From assembly GCF_030408635.1 (NCBI RefSeq), contig NZ_CP047198.1, positions 1,860,001 to 1,924,000 on the forward strand: a stretch of DNA of 64,000 bases. The letters are read 5' to 3'. Made by a program: the position numbers and the translations under genes. This document shows positions 26,188 through 34,820 of this stretch, piece by piece (the stretch's first letter is position 1; the number at the start of each line of letters is the position of its first letter). This DNA is from Corynebacterium coyleae. Lineage in GTDB: Bacteria; Actinomycetota; Actinomycetes; Mycobacteriales; Mycobacteriaceae. Under the pieces are notes generated by a model. That model ran no database searches, had not been told where the DNA came from, and was given only the letters and a program-made list of their open reading frames with translations.

Positions 26188-28299
26188 GTGACCAACGTGG
26201 AACTGCTGCACGCCCTCGCCGAGTCCTATGGCTTTGGCACCTCCTATCGCGCGACTGACGGCCGGATGGTGTCGCCGCCGCCGGAGTCGTTTGTGGCGTT
26301 GTTGCGGGCGTTGGGACTTTCGCTTGACGACGACCCCACCGACGAGGAACTCCACTTCCACCTCGATGCCCGGCGCGAACACTGGGCGACGCGCCCCTTG
26401 CCGCCGACGGTGGTGGCCACCGAGGGACACGAGCAGCACTTCAACGTGCACGTGCACGACGGGCACCCGGCGCATTGTTGGATCCGGCTGGAGGATGGTT
26501 CCTCGCGGGAGTGCTACCAGGATGAGAATTGGGCGCCGCCGTTTACGGCTTCAGATGGTGTGGTGTGGGGCGAGGCGACGTTTCATACGCCTGGGGATCT
26601 GCCGCCGGGCTGGCACGAGCTGCACTTGGAGTCGGACAATTTTGATGCGGTGTGCACGTTGCTCGTGGTGCCCGATTGCTTGTCGACGAACTCCCGTGTC
26701 GTCCAGCACCCCGTCTGGGGCGTGATGGCGCAGTTGTATTCGGTGCGCTCGGCTGCCTCGTGGGGGTTGGGCGATTTTGGGGATCTGGCGTTGCTCGCGG
26801 AGACGGTCGCCGCGCAGGGGGCCGATTATTTGCTGATCAATCCGGGGCACGCCGCCCAGCCGGTGCCGCCGGTGGAGGATTCGCCATATTTGCCCACCTC
26901 GCGCCGGTTTATCAACCCGCTCTACATCGCGGTGGAGCAGGTGCCGGAGTTCGAGCTGGTGGACGACAATCTTCGTGCGGCGATCGCCGAGTTGGCCGCG
27001 CCGTTGAAGGACCTGAACACTTCGCCGGCGCCGCTGGATCGCGACCGGGTGTTCGCCGCGAAGTTGGCGGCGCTGCGCGAGCTGTTCTGGGCCTCGCAGG
27101 CCGATGCCGCGCGCACCCACGACTTTGAGCTGTTCTGTCTGGACGAGGGCGAGGGCCTCCGCGAGTTTGCCACCTGGTGCGCCGCCCAGGCAGCCGAGTC
27201 GGAGCACCACCCGGAGCACCACCCGGAGCATCGCTCGCGGCACGCCGGCGACGACATCGAGGACCTCGTGCAGTTCTACATGTGGCTGCAGTTCATCGCC
27301 GACGAGCAGCTGCGCCTCGCCCAGGAGCGTGCGAAGGCTGCCGGGATGTCGATCGGCATCATGACGGACCTTGCGGTGGGCATCCACCCTGGCGGCGCGG
27401 ACGCGGCGACACTGCGCGAGGTGTTGGTGTCCGATGCGTCGGTGGGAGCTCCCCCGGACCAGTACTCGCAAAAAGGCCAAGACTGGTCGCAGCCGCCATG
27501 GAACCCGCAGCAGCTCGCCGAGGCCGGCTACGGGCCGTGGCGCGACCTGTTGCGCACGGCGCTGCGCCACAGCGGCGGGATCCGCGTCGACCATGTACTC
27601 GGACTGTTCCGCCTGTTCTGGGTGCCGCGCGCCGGCACACCCGCTGGCGGGGTGTACATGAACTACGACTTTGAGGCCATGGTGGGCACCCTCGTGTTGG
27701 AGGCGCAGCGCGCCGGGGCAGTCGTCGTCGGCGAGGACTTAGGCACGTTCGAGCCGTGGGTGCAGGACTTCCTTCGCGACAAGGGCATTTTGGGCACCTC
27801 GGTGCTGTGGTTCGAATCCATCCCGCCGGGCGTGCCGCGCCCCTCGCAGCAGTACCGCCACCTGGCGCTTACGGCTGTGGGCACGCACGACCTGCCGCCC
27901 ACCGCTGGCTACCTCAAGGGTGCACACAACGAATTGCGCCATGAGCTCGGGCTTGTCGACGACCCCGTGGAGCACCTCAACGCCACCGACCGCACCTGGA
28001 TCGACCAGGTGCTGTCACTCGCGAAGGAGGAAGGTGCGCTGACCTGCGCCGGGGACACTGACGCACTGATCACGGGACTGACTCGCTTCGTCGCCTCCAC
28101 CCCATCGGCGATGACGTGTACGAACCTGGTGGACATGGTTGGCGACGAGCGCATTCAAAACCAGCCCGGCACCAACGGCGAGCAGTACACCAACTGGCGC
28201 ATGCCGCTTTGCGACGCCACCGGCACCCCCGTGCTCATCGAACACCTACCGGAGATGGAGTTGTTTAAGGCGGTGGCGGAGGCGTCGATACGCAACTAA
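26188..28299 (+). CDS. malQ: 4-alpha-glucanotransferase
   Basis: 703 residues from a GTG at 26188; an ATG at 26146 would overlap the fadD start and is less likely. Family 77 features include HAAQPVPPVEDSPYLPTSRRF, the nucleophile region GGIRVDHVLGLFRLFWVP, the acid region VVGEDLGTFEPW and GTHDLPPT. Transfers alpha-glucan chains in maltodextrin and glycogen metabolism. A His/Glu/Pro repeat near residue 340 is unusual. Two dispersed-motif copies (26678, 27951) encode CLSTN and LVDDP. Its stop interlocks with that of the next gene. Confidence 0.94.
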   Translation: MTNVELLHALAESYGFGTSYRATDGRMVSPPPESFVALLRALGLSLDDDPTDEELHFHLDARREHWATRPLPPTVVATEGHEQHFNVHVHDGHPAHCWIRLEDGSSRECYQDENWAPPFTASDGVVWGEATFHTPGDLPPGWHELHLESDNFDAVCTLLVVPDCLSTNSRVVQHPVWGVMAQLYSVRSAASWGLGDFGDLALLAETVAAQGADYLLINPGHAAQPVPPVEDSPYLPTSRRFINPLYIAVEQVPEFELVDDNLRAAIAELAAPLKDLNTSPAPLDRDRVFAAKLAALRELFWASQADAARTHDFELFCLDEGEGLREFATWCAAQAAESEHHPEHHPEHRSRHAGDDIEDLVQFYMWLQFIADEQLRLAQERAKAAGMSIGIMTDLAVGIHPGGADAATLREVLVSDASVGAPPDQYSQKGQDWSQPPWNPQQLAEAGYGPWRDLLRTALRHSGGIRVDHVLGLFRLFWVPRAGTPAGGVYMNYDFEAMVGTLVLEAQRAGAVVVGEDLGTFEPWVQDFLRDKGILGTSVLWFESIPPGVPRPSQQYRHLALTAVGTHDLPPTAGYLKGAHNELRHELGLVDDPVEHLNATDRTWIDQVLSLAKEEGALTCAGDTDALITGLTRFVASTPSAMTCTNLVDMVGDERIQNQPGTNGEQYTNWRMPLCDATGTPVLIEHLPEMELFKAVAEASIRN
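27202..27237 (+). repeat. 12-base tandem repeat in malQ encoding His-rich stretch
   Basis: GAGCACCACCCG occurs at 27202-27213 and 27214-27225, with a third diverged unit at 27226-27237. It encodes EHHPEHHPEHRS within the middle of MalQ. The number of units could vary in frame. Confidence 0.8.
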
Positions 28300-28568
28300 A
28301 GCGCGCCGATCACCGCAGCAACAATGACAAGAGCGATGAGCACCCACATTGCTTGGGTCACCCGCGACTGCGGGTACTTACGCTGCGGCTTGGGCAGCTG
28401 TTGATCCTGCTTGCGCAGCTCTTCAGGGTTGGCCATGGTGCCCAAGCCTAGACCGAGCCGGTCGACGACCCAAAGCAGCACATAGGACACCGCCGCGCAC
28501 GCCGGCAGCGCCAGCACCACAATCAGCGGCACCTGCAACCACGGGCTCAACCCCATTAACCAGCCCAT
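28296..28568 (-). CDS. small two-span membrane protein
   Basis: 90 residues with a long hydrophobic N-terminal region (residues about 5-38), a polar middle (NPEELRKQDQQLPKPQRKYP) and a C-terminal span AMWVLIALVIVAAVIGAL. It directly abuts the S1 protease gene upstream (no gap), so it probably belongs to that operon and may assist or anchor it. No family recognised. Confidence 0.7.
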   Translation of the reverse strand: MGWLMGLSPWLQVPLIVVLALPACAAVSYVLLWVVDRLGLGLGTMANPEELRKQDQQLPKPQRKYPQSRVTQAMWVLIALVIVAAVIGAL

Positions 28569-29585
28569 TTAGACCGCTTTCAACGCCATCATCACGATCG
28601 GGCTCACCGCGGCAACAACCACCAAAATGCCGATAATGATCCCGATAACTTGCGACGCCGACGGGCCCGACGGCGCCTGCTCCACCGCCTTCTGCCTTGG
28701 TGCCACCGTCGGCACACTCGTCGGCGTCGCGGCACCAGACTCAAACGTCGCCTGCGCAGGCGTCCTTCGCGGCACCAAGGTCGGCGTCAACGTGATCGTG
28801 CCACCCGGCGGGTTGGTGATCGTCGTGGAGTAGCGCAGCGAATACTGGTACTCCAAAAAGTCGTCGAGCTGCTCCTCCCCGTACACCGGGCCACTGTCGA
28901 GCGAACTGGCGCGCTGGAACCCAATCAACTGATGGTTATCCTCGCCCGCGACATAGTTCGCGCCCGAGATCACCCCCACCAGGCCGCGGCCCGGGATGTA
29001 CACCGGCCCACCGGAGTCACCTGGCACCGGCATCTTCGGCGCGTCGAAGTACGTGGTGTTTTCAACCGTGCCGACGAACTTGCCGCACGTCGAGGCATCC
29101 GAGCGCCCATGGGTGGAGTACCCGCGGAAGCAGATCGTGTCGGTGCTGCTGATCTTTTCCACCGGCACAACCGTCCCGCCATACGGGTTGCCGCCAACAC
29201 GAACGTCTTCGAACCAGTAGATCACCGCCCAGTCGTTGGCGGACGTCTTCGGCGAATACGCCCGCGCGGGGAAGATCAACCCTGCGGGCTCGTCGATTTG
29301 TTTGCCGGCGCTATCTGCAAGGTAGACCAGCGCACCCTGGGGGAAGTACTGCTCGTTTTGTACCACGCAGTGGGCGGCGGTGTAACTGCGACGGTGCTCG
29401 ACGTCGTTGAAACCAAGCGTGCAGGCAGTGAGGCGGTCCGAGCCTAAATTATCGACGAAAATCCGCCCACCCTGCGCCGCATTCAACGCAGGCGAAGCAG
29501 GCGCGACTGCAGGAACCACCGACGCCGCAAGCGTCGTGGCAACCACCGCAGCCGCGCACCAATGCTTCACACTTCCGCGGGACAT
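28569..29585 (-). CDS. secreted, C-terminally anchored trypsin-like serine protease
   Basis: 338 residues. Signal peptide at about 1-30. Catalytic triad His72 (YTAAHCV), Asp118 (SANDWAVI) and Ser191 (PGDSGGP). Cys55/73 and Cys152/167 could form disulfides. A Pro/Thr-rich linker precedes a C-terminal membrane span (about 312-337). The protein should sit outside the membrane facing the cell wall. It lies in a leftward run with an M3 peptidase, a lipoprotein and a small membrane protein. Confidence 0.88.
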   Translation of the reverse strand: MSRGSVKHWCAAAVVATTLAASVVPAVAPASPALNAAQGGRIFVDNLGSDRLTACTLGFNDVEHRRSYTAAHCVVQNEQYFPQGALVYLADSAGKQIDEPAGLIFPARAYSPKTSANDWAVIYWFEDVRVGGNPYGGTVVPVEKISSTDTICFRGYSTHGRSDASTCGKFVGTVENTTYFDAPKMPVPGDSGGPVYIPGRGLVGVISGANYVAGEDNHQLIGFQRASSLDSGPVYGEEQLDDFLEYQYSLRYSTTITNPPGGTITLTPTLVPRRTPAQATFESGAATPTSVPTVAPRQKAVEQAPSGPSASQVIGIIIGILVVVAAVSPIVMMALKAV

Positions 29586-29615
29586 GCCGCCAGCGTAGCG
29601 CAGGCCGTTAACCGG

Positions 29616-31577
29616 CTATGCCGATACGTCGGAGCCCGCCAGGCCGCGACGCTCCAGCAGCGGACGCGTGTCCTTGTCGCGGCCACGGAACGCACGGTAG
29701 GCCTCGGCGTAGTCGCGCGAGGACCCCTTGGACAGGATGGTCTCGCGGAACTTCGCGCCGGTGTCGCGGTTGATGCCTTCCTGTTCGACCAACTGGTAGC
29801 CGTCGGCGTCGAGAGCTTCTGCCCACAGGTAGGAGTAGTAGCCCGCCGAGTAGCCGCCGGCGAAGATGTGGTTGAACCAGGTGGAGCGGTAGCGCGGCTC
29901 GAGCCCGTCGATGTCCAGGCCAACCTCGCGCAGGGCTTCTTCCTCGAAGGTTTGGATGTCGGACGGGGTGTCCTCGGTGATCGAGTGCCACGCCAGGTCG
30001 ATCGCGCTGGCCGCGAGGTACTCGGCGGTGAGGAAGCCCTGGCCGAACTGACGCGAGGCCTTCAGGGCGGCAAGTTGTTCGTCGGAAATGACCTCGCCGG
30101 TGTCCACGTGGCGCGCGTAGTTGCGGGCGATCTCCGGGGCGAACGCGTAGTTCTCGTTGATTTGGGAGGGGAACTCCACCCAGTCGCGCGGCACGTTGGT
30201 GCCGGAGTTCGACGGGTAGCGCACGTCCGACAGCAGGCCGTGCAGAGCATGGCCGAACTCGTGGAACAGGGTGGTCACTTCGTCGATAGTGAGCAGGTTC
30301 GAGGTGATCGACATGACGTTGACCACCACCGGCTTCGTGCCCGCCAGGTGCGACTGGTCCACAAAGGAGCTCATCCAGGCGCCGCCGCGTTTCGACGAAC
30401 GCGCGTTGTAGTCCGTCAGCAATAACCCAATGCCAGTGCCGTCTTCTTCCTTCACCTCCCAGACGTCCACGTCGTCGCGGTAACCGTTGAGGTCCTCGCG
30501 CTTTTCCACCGTGATGCCGTAAAGGAGGTTGGCGGCGTAGAACACGCCGTCGGTGAGCACCTGCTCGAGCGGGAAGTACTTGCGGATCTCCGCTTCGTCG
30601 ATGCCCAGTTCCTGCTCGCGACGCTTCGCCTGCCAGTAGGGCCAGTCCGCGCCGTCGAGGTCTTCACCGGCGAGTTCGGAGGCGAGCTTGCGCTCCGCCT
30701 CGGCGTTCGCAGCGGCGGCAGGCGCCAGGTCCGCGATCAGTTGGCGGGCGGCGGCCGCGTTGCCTGCGGTCTCCTCGGCGATGACGTAGTCGGCGTGCGA
30801 ATCGAAGCCGAGCAGCTTCGCACGCTCGAGGCGCAGCTTCACCGACTCGGCGACGATGTCGGCGTTGGTGTCGCGGCCGCGGGCGCGGGAGGCGTCGAAA
30901 AGCTTGTGGCGCGCGCCCGAGTTTTCGAGTTCGGCCTGCAGGGACTGGGTGGTCGGCAGTTCGATCGGCACGACGAAGCGCTCGCCGTCCTGGTAGGCCT
31001 CGATCTGTGCCTCGGACAGGCCCTCAAGTTCCTCGCGGGTCAGTTCCACGGCGAGTTTCTTCGTATCCGCCAGCAGGTTGCGGCCGAAGAGTTCGGACAG
31101 TTCGGACAGGCGCTGGTTGATCTCCTGCAGGCGCGTCTTGCCGGCCGCGTCCAAATCGGCGCCGCGGCGTGCGAACCGGCGCTTGAGTTCGTCGTGAAGC
31201 CGCTGCGATTCCTCATCCTCCGGCGTCGTGACCTGCTGGATGCGGGAGTAGAGCTCGCTGTTTTGGTAGATCGAGTCCACGTGCGCAGACAACTTCGGCA
31301 CGATCCGGTCGGCGACGGCGTCGAACTCGTCGGTGGAATCGGTGCCCTGCAGGTTGAAGAACCACGCCATGACACGGTCCAGGTCCGCACCGGCGAGCTC
31401 GAAGGCCTCGACGGTGTTCTCCCAGGTTGGGGTGTCTTGGGTGGTGATGTCCGCAATTTCCTGCGCGTGGTTGACCAACGCCTGTTCAAAGGCGGGTTCC
31501 ACGTGCTCAAGCCGGATTGCGGCGAAGTCCGGCAGGTTGTAGGGCAACGTCGATGGCGCAAGCAAAGGATTTGTCAT
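29616..31577 (-). CDS. dcp: M3-family oligopeptidase (peptidyl-dipeptidase/oligopeptidase A type)
   Basis: 653 residues. Zinc motif HEFGHALHGLL with the downstream glutamate typical of the thimet oligopeptidase family. There is no signal peptide, so it is cytosolic, degrading short peptides. Full length for the family. It follows the lipoprotein gene by ten bases. The split between Dcp and oligopeptidase A cannot be settled by eye. Confidence 0.9.
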   Translation of the reverse strand: MTNPLLAPSTLPYNLPDFAAIRLEHVEPAFEQALVNHAQEIADITTQDTPTWENTVEAFELAGADLDRVMAWFFNLQGTDSTDEFDAVADRIVPKLSAHVDSIYQNSELYSRIQQVTTPEDEESQRLHDELKRRFARRGADLDAAGKTRLQEINQRLSELSELFGRNLLADTKKLAVELTREELEGLSEAQIEAYQDGERFVVPIELPTTQSLQAELENSGARHKLFDASRARGRDTNADIVAESVKLRLERAKLLGFDSHADYVIAEETAGNAAAARQLIADLAPAAAANAEAERKLASELAGEDLDGADWPYWQAKRREQELGIDEAEIRKYFPLEQVLTDGVFYAANLLYGITVEKREDLNGYRDDVDVWEVKEEDGTGIGLLLTDYNARSSKRGGAWMSSFVDQSHLAGTKPVVVNVMSITSNLLTIDEVTTLFHEFGHALHGLLSDVRYPSNSGTNVPRDWVEFPSQINENYAFAPEIARNYARHVDTGEVISDEQLAALKASRQFGQGFLTAEYLAASAIDLAWHSITEDTPSDIQTFEEEALREVGLDIDGLEPRYRSTWFNHIFAGGYSAGYYSYLWAEALDADGYQLVEQEGINRDTGAKFRETILSKGSSRDYAEAYRAFRGRDKDTRPLLERRGLAGSDVSA

Positions 31578-31587
31578 GCGCGACAGT

Positions 31588-32142
31588 CTAATAGCTCAAA
31601 TTGCCCTTGAATGTGACGTTGCCAACAGTGAACTCGGCGTCCCACAGGTTGCCCTGCGCGACCTCGAAGGGGAACTTCGCGTTCGTGGTGGCACCCGGGC
31701 CGAGCGGCATATCGATGCCGACGACATCCACCTGGGCCTTCTCCGCATTGGAGATATACGTGGCGTCGGTGTAGGAGGAGCCGTCGGTGCTGTAGCGCAG
31801 TTCCGGCTTCAGGGCGTCGACAGGCAGTGGCGCGTCGGACGTGTTGGTCACCGCGATAACGACCACGGTGCCCACGCCTGTCGACGACGTCCCCTGCCAC
31901 TTGTACGACAACTCCATCGCCGGATCCTTGACGGACTTGCCGGTGAGCTCGTCGGTGACCTTCGGGTCGGTTTCCTCAACGTTGAAGGTGGGCTTGTCGT
32001 TGACCTTCGATTCGACGGATTCTTCGAGGTTCTGGCTGGTTTCGTCGCCAATCGGGTCTTCTTGTTGGTCCACGCAAGCTGCCAGCGGCATGGTCGTGGC
32101 CAGGATGACGGCGGCAAGCCGGGTGCTCGTGCGGATGGACAT
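31588..32142 (-). CDS. lipoprotein with DUF4352-like beta domain
   Basis: 184 residues. A signal peptide ends in the lipobox MPLAAC (Cys23). The mature part has an acidic linker then a beta-rich domain (VVVIAVTNTSDAPLPVDALKPEL), the pattern of DUF4352/Telokin-like extracellular proteins. The start at 32142 is fixed by the signal peptide and by GAGG upstream. It is the first gene of the leftward peptidase operon. Function unknown. Confidence 0.82.
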   Translation of the reverse strand: MSIRTSTRLAAVILATTMPLAACVDQQEDPIGDETSQNLEESVESKVNDKPTFNVEETDPKVTDELTGKSVKDPAMELSYKWQGTSSTGVGTVVVIAVTNTSDAPLPVDALKPELRYSTDGSSYTDATYISNAEKAQVDVVGIDMPLGPGATTNAKFPFEVAQGNLWDAEFTVGNVTFKGNLSY

Positions 32143-32242
32143 GTGCGCCTCGTTTTCTGTCGCGTAACTAGTGCTTCGCTGCACACAATACCGCGCAGGT
32201 ACCCTGTGGAAATTATGCAGTCTTTGATGCGCGTCGTTCGCA

Positions 32243-34108
32243 GTGCTTCCGCGTTGTGGCCGTTTTATATCGCGGTTGTGGTGTGTGTCGTCGATAGTCG
32301 CGGGGCTTGGGCTTATCTCCCCGTTCCTCATTCGGGAGGCAACCGACACGATCATTGCGGCGCTTGGCGACGAGCCCGTGCCCGACGCAACCCGCACCGT
32401 CGTCTGGCTCGCCATCGCGCTGTTTGTCGCAGAGGCGTCCGCTTCCATGCTGCACAACGTGTCCGGATACCTGGGCGATGTGATGGTGGCGCGCATCCGC
32501 CAGATTCTGTCTACGCGCTACTTTGCCAAGTTGCTCGCACTACCGCAGCGTTACTACGACAACCAGGTCACCGGCACGATCATCGCGCGGCTGGACCGCT
32601 CGATTGCGAACGTCACGCAGTTCATCCAATCCTTTACCAATAATTTCCTGCCGATGCTGCTGCAGGTCGTGGCCATTTTGGGCATCACGGCCTACTACTA
32701 CTGGCCGCTGACGGTGCTGCTGGCGCTGCTGTTCCCGCTGTATACGTGGCTGACGGCGTTGACGTCGAAACGCTGGCAGGTTTTCGAGCAGGAAAAGAAC
32801 GCCAATATCGACGAGGGCAACGGGCGTTTCGCCGAGGTCGTTGGCCAGGTGAAGGTGACCAAGTCCTACGGTGCCGAGGTGCGCGAGTTAGAAAAGTTCG
32901 GCCGCCACTACACCAACACGGTGGACATCACACGGCCACAGTCGCGCTGGTGGCACTCCATGGATACCGCGCGCGGCGTGGCCATGAACCTGATCTTTTT
33001 GGGGATTTACCTGATCCTGTTCACGCGCACGCTCGATGGGCATTTCACGGTTGGTGAGATGGTCATGCTCATCCAGATGGTGACCATGGCGCGCCAGCCG
33101 GTGACCATGATGAGCTGGATCGTCGATTCTGCGCAGCGCGCCATCGCGGGCTCGCGCGACTACTTCAAGGTGATGGACGAGCCGGTGGAGCCGACAGCGA
33201 ACCGCCAGCTGGTGTCCGCGACGGAGGCCTCGGGCATGCCGGCGCTCGACGCGACGCAGCAGACGCCGCTGAAGGTGCGCGAACCTGTCGTCGCGTTTGA
33301 GAACGTCACTTTCGAGTACATGCCGGGTGAGCCTGTGCTGCACGACGTGACGTTTACCGCGCGCGAGGGCGAGAAGATCGCACTGGTGGGCGAATCGGGC
33401 GGCGGCAAGTCCACGATTGTGAACCTGCTGCTTGGCCTCTACCCCATCACGCGTGGCCGCCTTGAGGTGTGCGGCGAGGAGATCTCGCACCTGGACGTGG
33501 AGAAGCTGCGCGCCACCACGGGTGTGGTGTTCCAGGAGGCTGCGCTGTTTTCCGGCTCGGTGTTTGAAAACATCGCCTACGGCAAGCCGGACGCGACGAT
33601 GGAAGAGGTCGTTGCCGTGGCCAAGCGTGCGAACGCGCACGACTTCATCATGAAGTTCACCGATGGTTATGACACGATCATCGGCGAGCGCGGCCTGCGC
33701 CTATCCGGTGGTCAGCGCCAGCGTGTGGCGGTGGCGCGCGCGATGCTCAAGGACGCCCCGCTGTTGATCCTCGACGAGGCCACCTCCGCCCTGGACACCA
33801 AAGCCGAGCGCGCCGTCCAAGCGGGCCTGGATGAACTTATGCGGGATCGCACGACGATCATGATCGCGCACCGCTTATCGACGATCGCCGGCGTGGACAC
33901 CATCATCACCCTGCGCGACGGACGTATCGACGAGATCGGCTCGCCGGCAGATCTGGCTGTCTCTGGCGGTATTTATTCAGAGCTGTTGCGCCTGACGGCA
34001 TCCTCTTCTGCTGCAGATAGGAAGCGGTTGAAGGCGTTCGGTTTCGCCGCCGACGGGGGCGATGACGACGAGTACGACGAAGATGAAGACGAGGGCGCAA
34101 CGGACTAA
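32243..34108 (+). CDS. ABC exporter, fused membrane and ATPase domains (5' end apparently frameshifted)
   Basis: The long frame from GTG 32243 gives 621 residues: a type IV exporter membrane domain to about 310, then an ATPase with Walker A GESGGGKST, signature LSGGQRQR, Walker B LLILDEATSALD and switch His in AHRLST, and an acidic tail. However, a better N-terminus lies one frame away. ATG 32215, nine bases after TACCCT, encodes MQSLMRVVRSASALWPFYIA, a normal exporter start, and runs into this frame only after a shift at the GT repeat 32281-32288. As sequenced, the first membrane helix is damaged. A dispersed-motif copy (33873) encodes RLSTI. Confidence 0.85.
   Translation: MLPRCGRFISRLWCVSSIVAGLGLISPFLIREATDTIIAALGDEPVPDATRTVVWLAIALFVAEASASMLHNVSGYLGDVMVARIRQILSTRYFAKLLALPQRYYDNQVTGTIIARLDRSIANVTQFIQSFTNNFLPMLLQVVAILGITAYYYWPLTVLLALLFPLYTWLTALTSKRWQVFEQEKNANIDEGNGRFAEVVGQVKVTKSYGAEVRELEKFGRHYTNTVDITRPQSRWWHSMDTARGVAMNLIFLGIYLILFTRTLDGHFTVGEMVMLIQMVTMARQPVTMMSWIVDSAQRAIAGSRDYFKVMDEPVEPTANRQLVSATEASGMPALDATQQTPLKVREPVVAFENVTFEYMPGEPVLHDVTFTAREGEKIALVGESGGGKSTIVNLLLGLYPITRGRLEVCGEEISHLDVEKLRATTGVVFQEAALFSGSVFENIAYGKPDATMEEVVAVAKRANAHDFIMKFTDGYDTIIGERGLRLSGGQRQRVAVARAMLKDAPLLILDEATSALDTKAERAVQAGLDELMRDRTTIMIAHRLSTIAGVDTIITLRDGRIDEIGSPADLAVSGGIYSELLRLTASSSAADRKRLKAFGFAADGGDDDEYDEDEDEGATD
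32281..32288 (+). other. (GT)4 repeat at the frameshift site of the ABC exporter
   Basis: GTGTGTGT sits exactly where the frame starting at 32215 must pass to the long frame. Adding one GT unit (or losing one base) would join the two into a continuous protein. This could be slippage in the cell or an assembly error. Confidence 0.65.
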
Positions 34109-34500
34109 ACCGAAATCACGTTCAAAAGTTCTTCAAGACCTCTAAAGTCCTGCGGATTCCTCGTATACAAATCAAGCCCTTCCGCCACAGCAGTGCTTGC
34201 GATCAAGAGATCAAACGCACGCCCTCGTGGCTTTCGCCCGGCACGGATCACTGCCCCATATACAAGGGCATAGGCTTGTGCTGCACGATCGTCGAACGGA
34301 ATACACTCAACTAGTTCAGCGATTGCACGGGTCTGATTTGATCGGCGGGCACGCTCCAAAGGATCCTGCGCTGCAACAGGGCCGACAGCCAGCTCAGCGA
34401 AAGCGATAGACGAGATTGTCCACTGCTCTGGCAGTAGATTTGGATCTATTTCATCGAGATCGAGGAGCACTGATGTATCCAACAAGCCTCTGCTAGTCAC
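34105..34500 (-). CDS. vapC: PIN-domain ribonuclease toxin, VapC type
   Basis: 131 residues from a GTG at 34500 that overlaps the antitoxin stop (GTGACTAG); a TTG at 34509 is also possible. Acidic PIN residues are in place: Asp8 (LLDTSVL), Glu36, Asp97 (FDLLIA) and Asp118 (NPQDF). Expected to cut RNA and stop growth when free of antitoxin. The pair is less G+C-rich than its surroundings, suggesting acquisition. Its stop interlocks with that of the ABC exporter. Confidence 0.88.
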   Translation of the reverse strand: MTSRGLLDTSVLLDLDEIDPNLLPEQWTISSIAFAELAVGPVAAQDPLERARRSNQTRAIAELVECIPFDDRAAQAYALVYGAVIRAGRKPRGRAFDLLIASTAVAEGLDLYTRNPQDFRGLEELLNVISV

Positions 34501-34747
34501 GCGGATCAATTCGTTGGTCTACATACTCGTCAATATCGGCCCGGAACTCTTCAAACTTAACTTTCGGAAGCCGCTTGACCGTTGCTAGCAAGTCTTCTTT
34601 TCGTGCGAATCGTGGCTTCCTTAATGGTCGCAATTCACCTACCGGATGCGAGTTGCTTGTAATCACAAATGTCTCCCCCTCGTCGAGCGCTCGCATGATG
34701 CGCCCGCTTTCATTTCGCAGCTCTCGCTGGCTGATTGTCTCCGTCAT
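34493..34747 (-). CDS. vapB: Phd/YefM-like antitoxin paired with the PIN toxin
   Basis: 84 residues from ATG 34747: MTETISQRELRNESGRIMRAL ... GETFVITSNSHPVGELRPL is the Phd/YefM DNA-binding fold; the acidic C-terminus (EEFRADIDEYVDQ) would wrap the toxin. It probably represses its own promoter. The frame opens at 34927 but the upstream part is not antitoxin-like. Confidence 0.88.
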   Translation of the reverse strand: MTETISQRELRNESGRIMRALDEGETFVITSNSHPVGELRPLRKPRFARKEDLLATVKRLPKVKFEEFRADIDEYVDQRIDPRD

Positions 34748-34753
34748 GCACCG

Positions 34754-34759
34754 ACCGTA
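34754..34759 (-). promoter_or_regulatory. leaderless -10 of the toxin-antitoxin operon
   Basis: TACGGT on the minus strand, six bases before the antitoxin ATG. Confidence 0.45.
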
Positions 34760-34807
34760 GCACCACGCGCTACGGCATAAAAGGGTCCGCGAAAGAAAAA
34801 ATCCCAC

Positions 34808-34813
34808 TACCGT
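34808..34813 (+). promoter_or_regulatory. leaderless -10 of aecD
   Basis: TACCGT, seven bases before the ATG at 34821; no ribosome site is present between them. Confidence 0.45.
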
Positions 34814-34820
34814 AGGGCGC

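Noticed and set aside
24249-26258. 669-residue plus-strand frame opposite fadD
   Set aside because: Antisense shadow of a clear acyl-CoA synthetase; His/Arg/Val-rich with no family signature.
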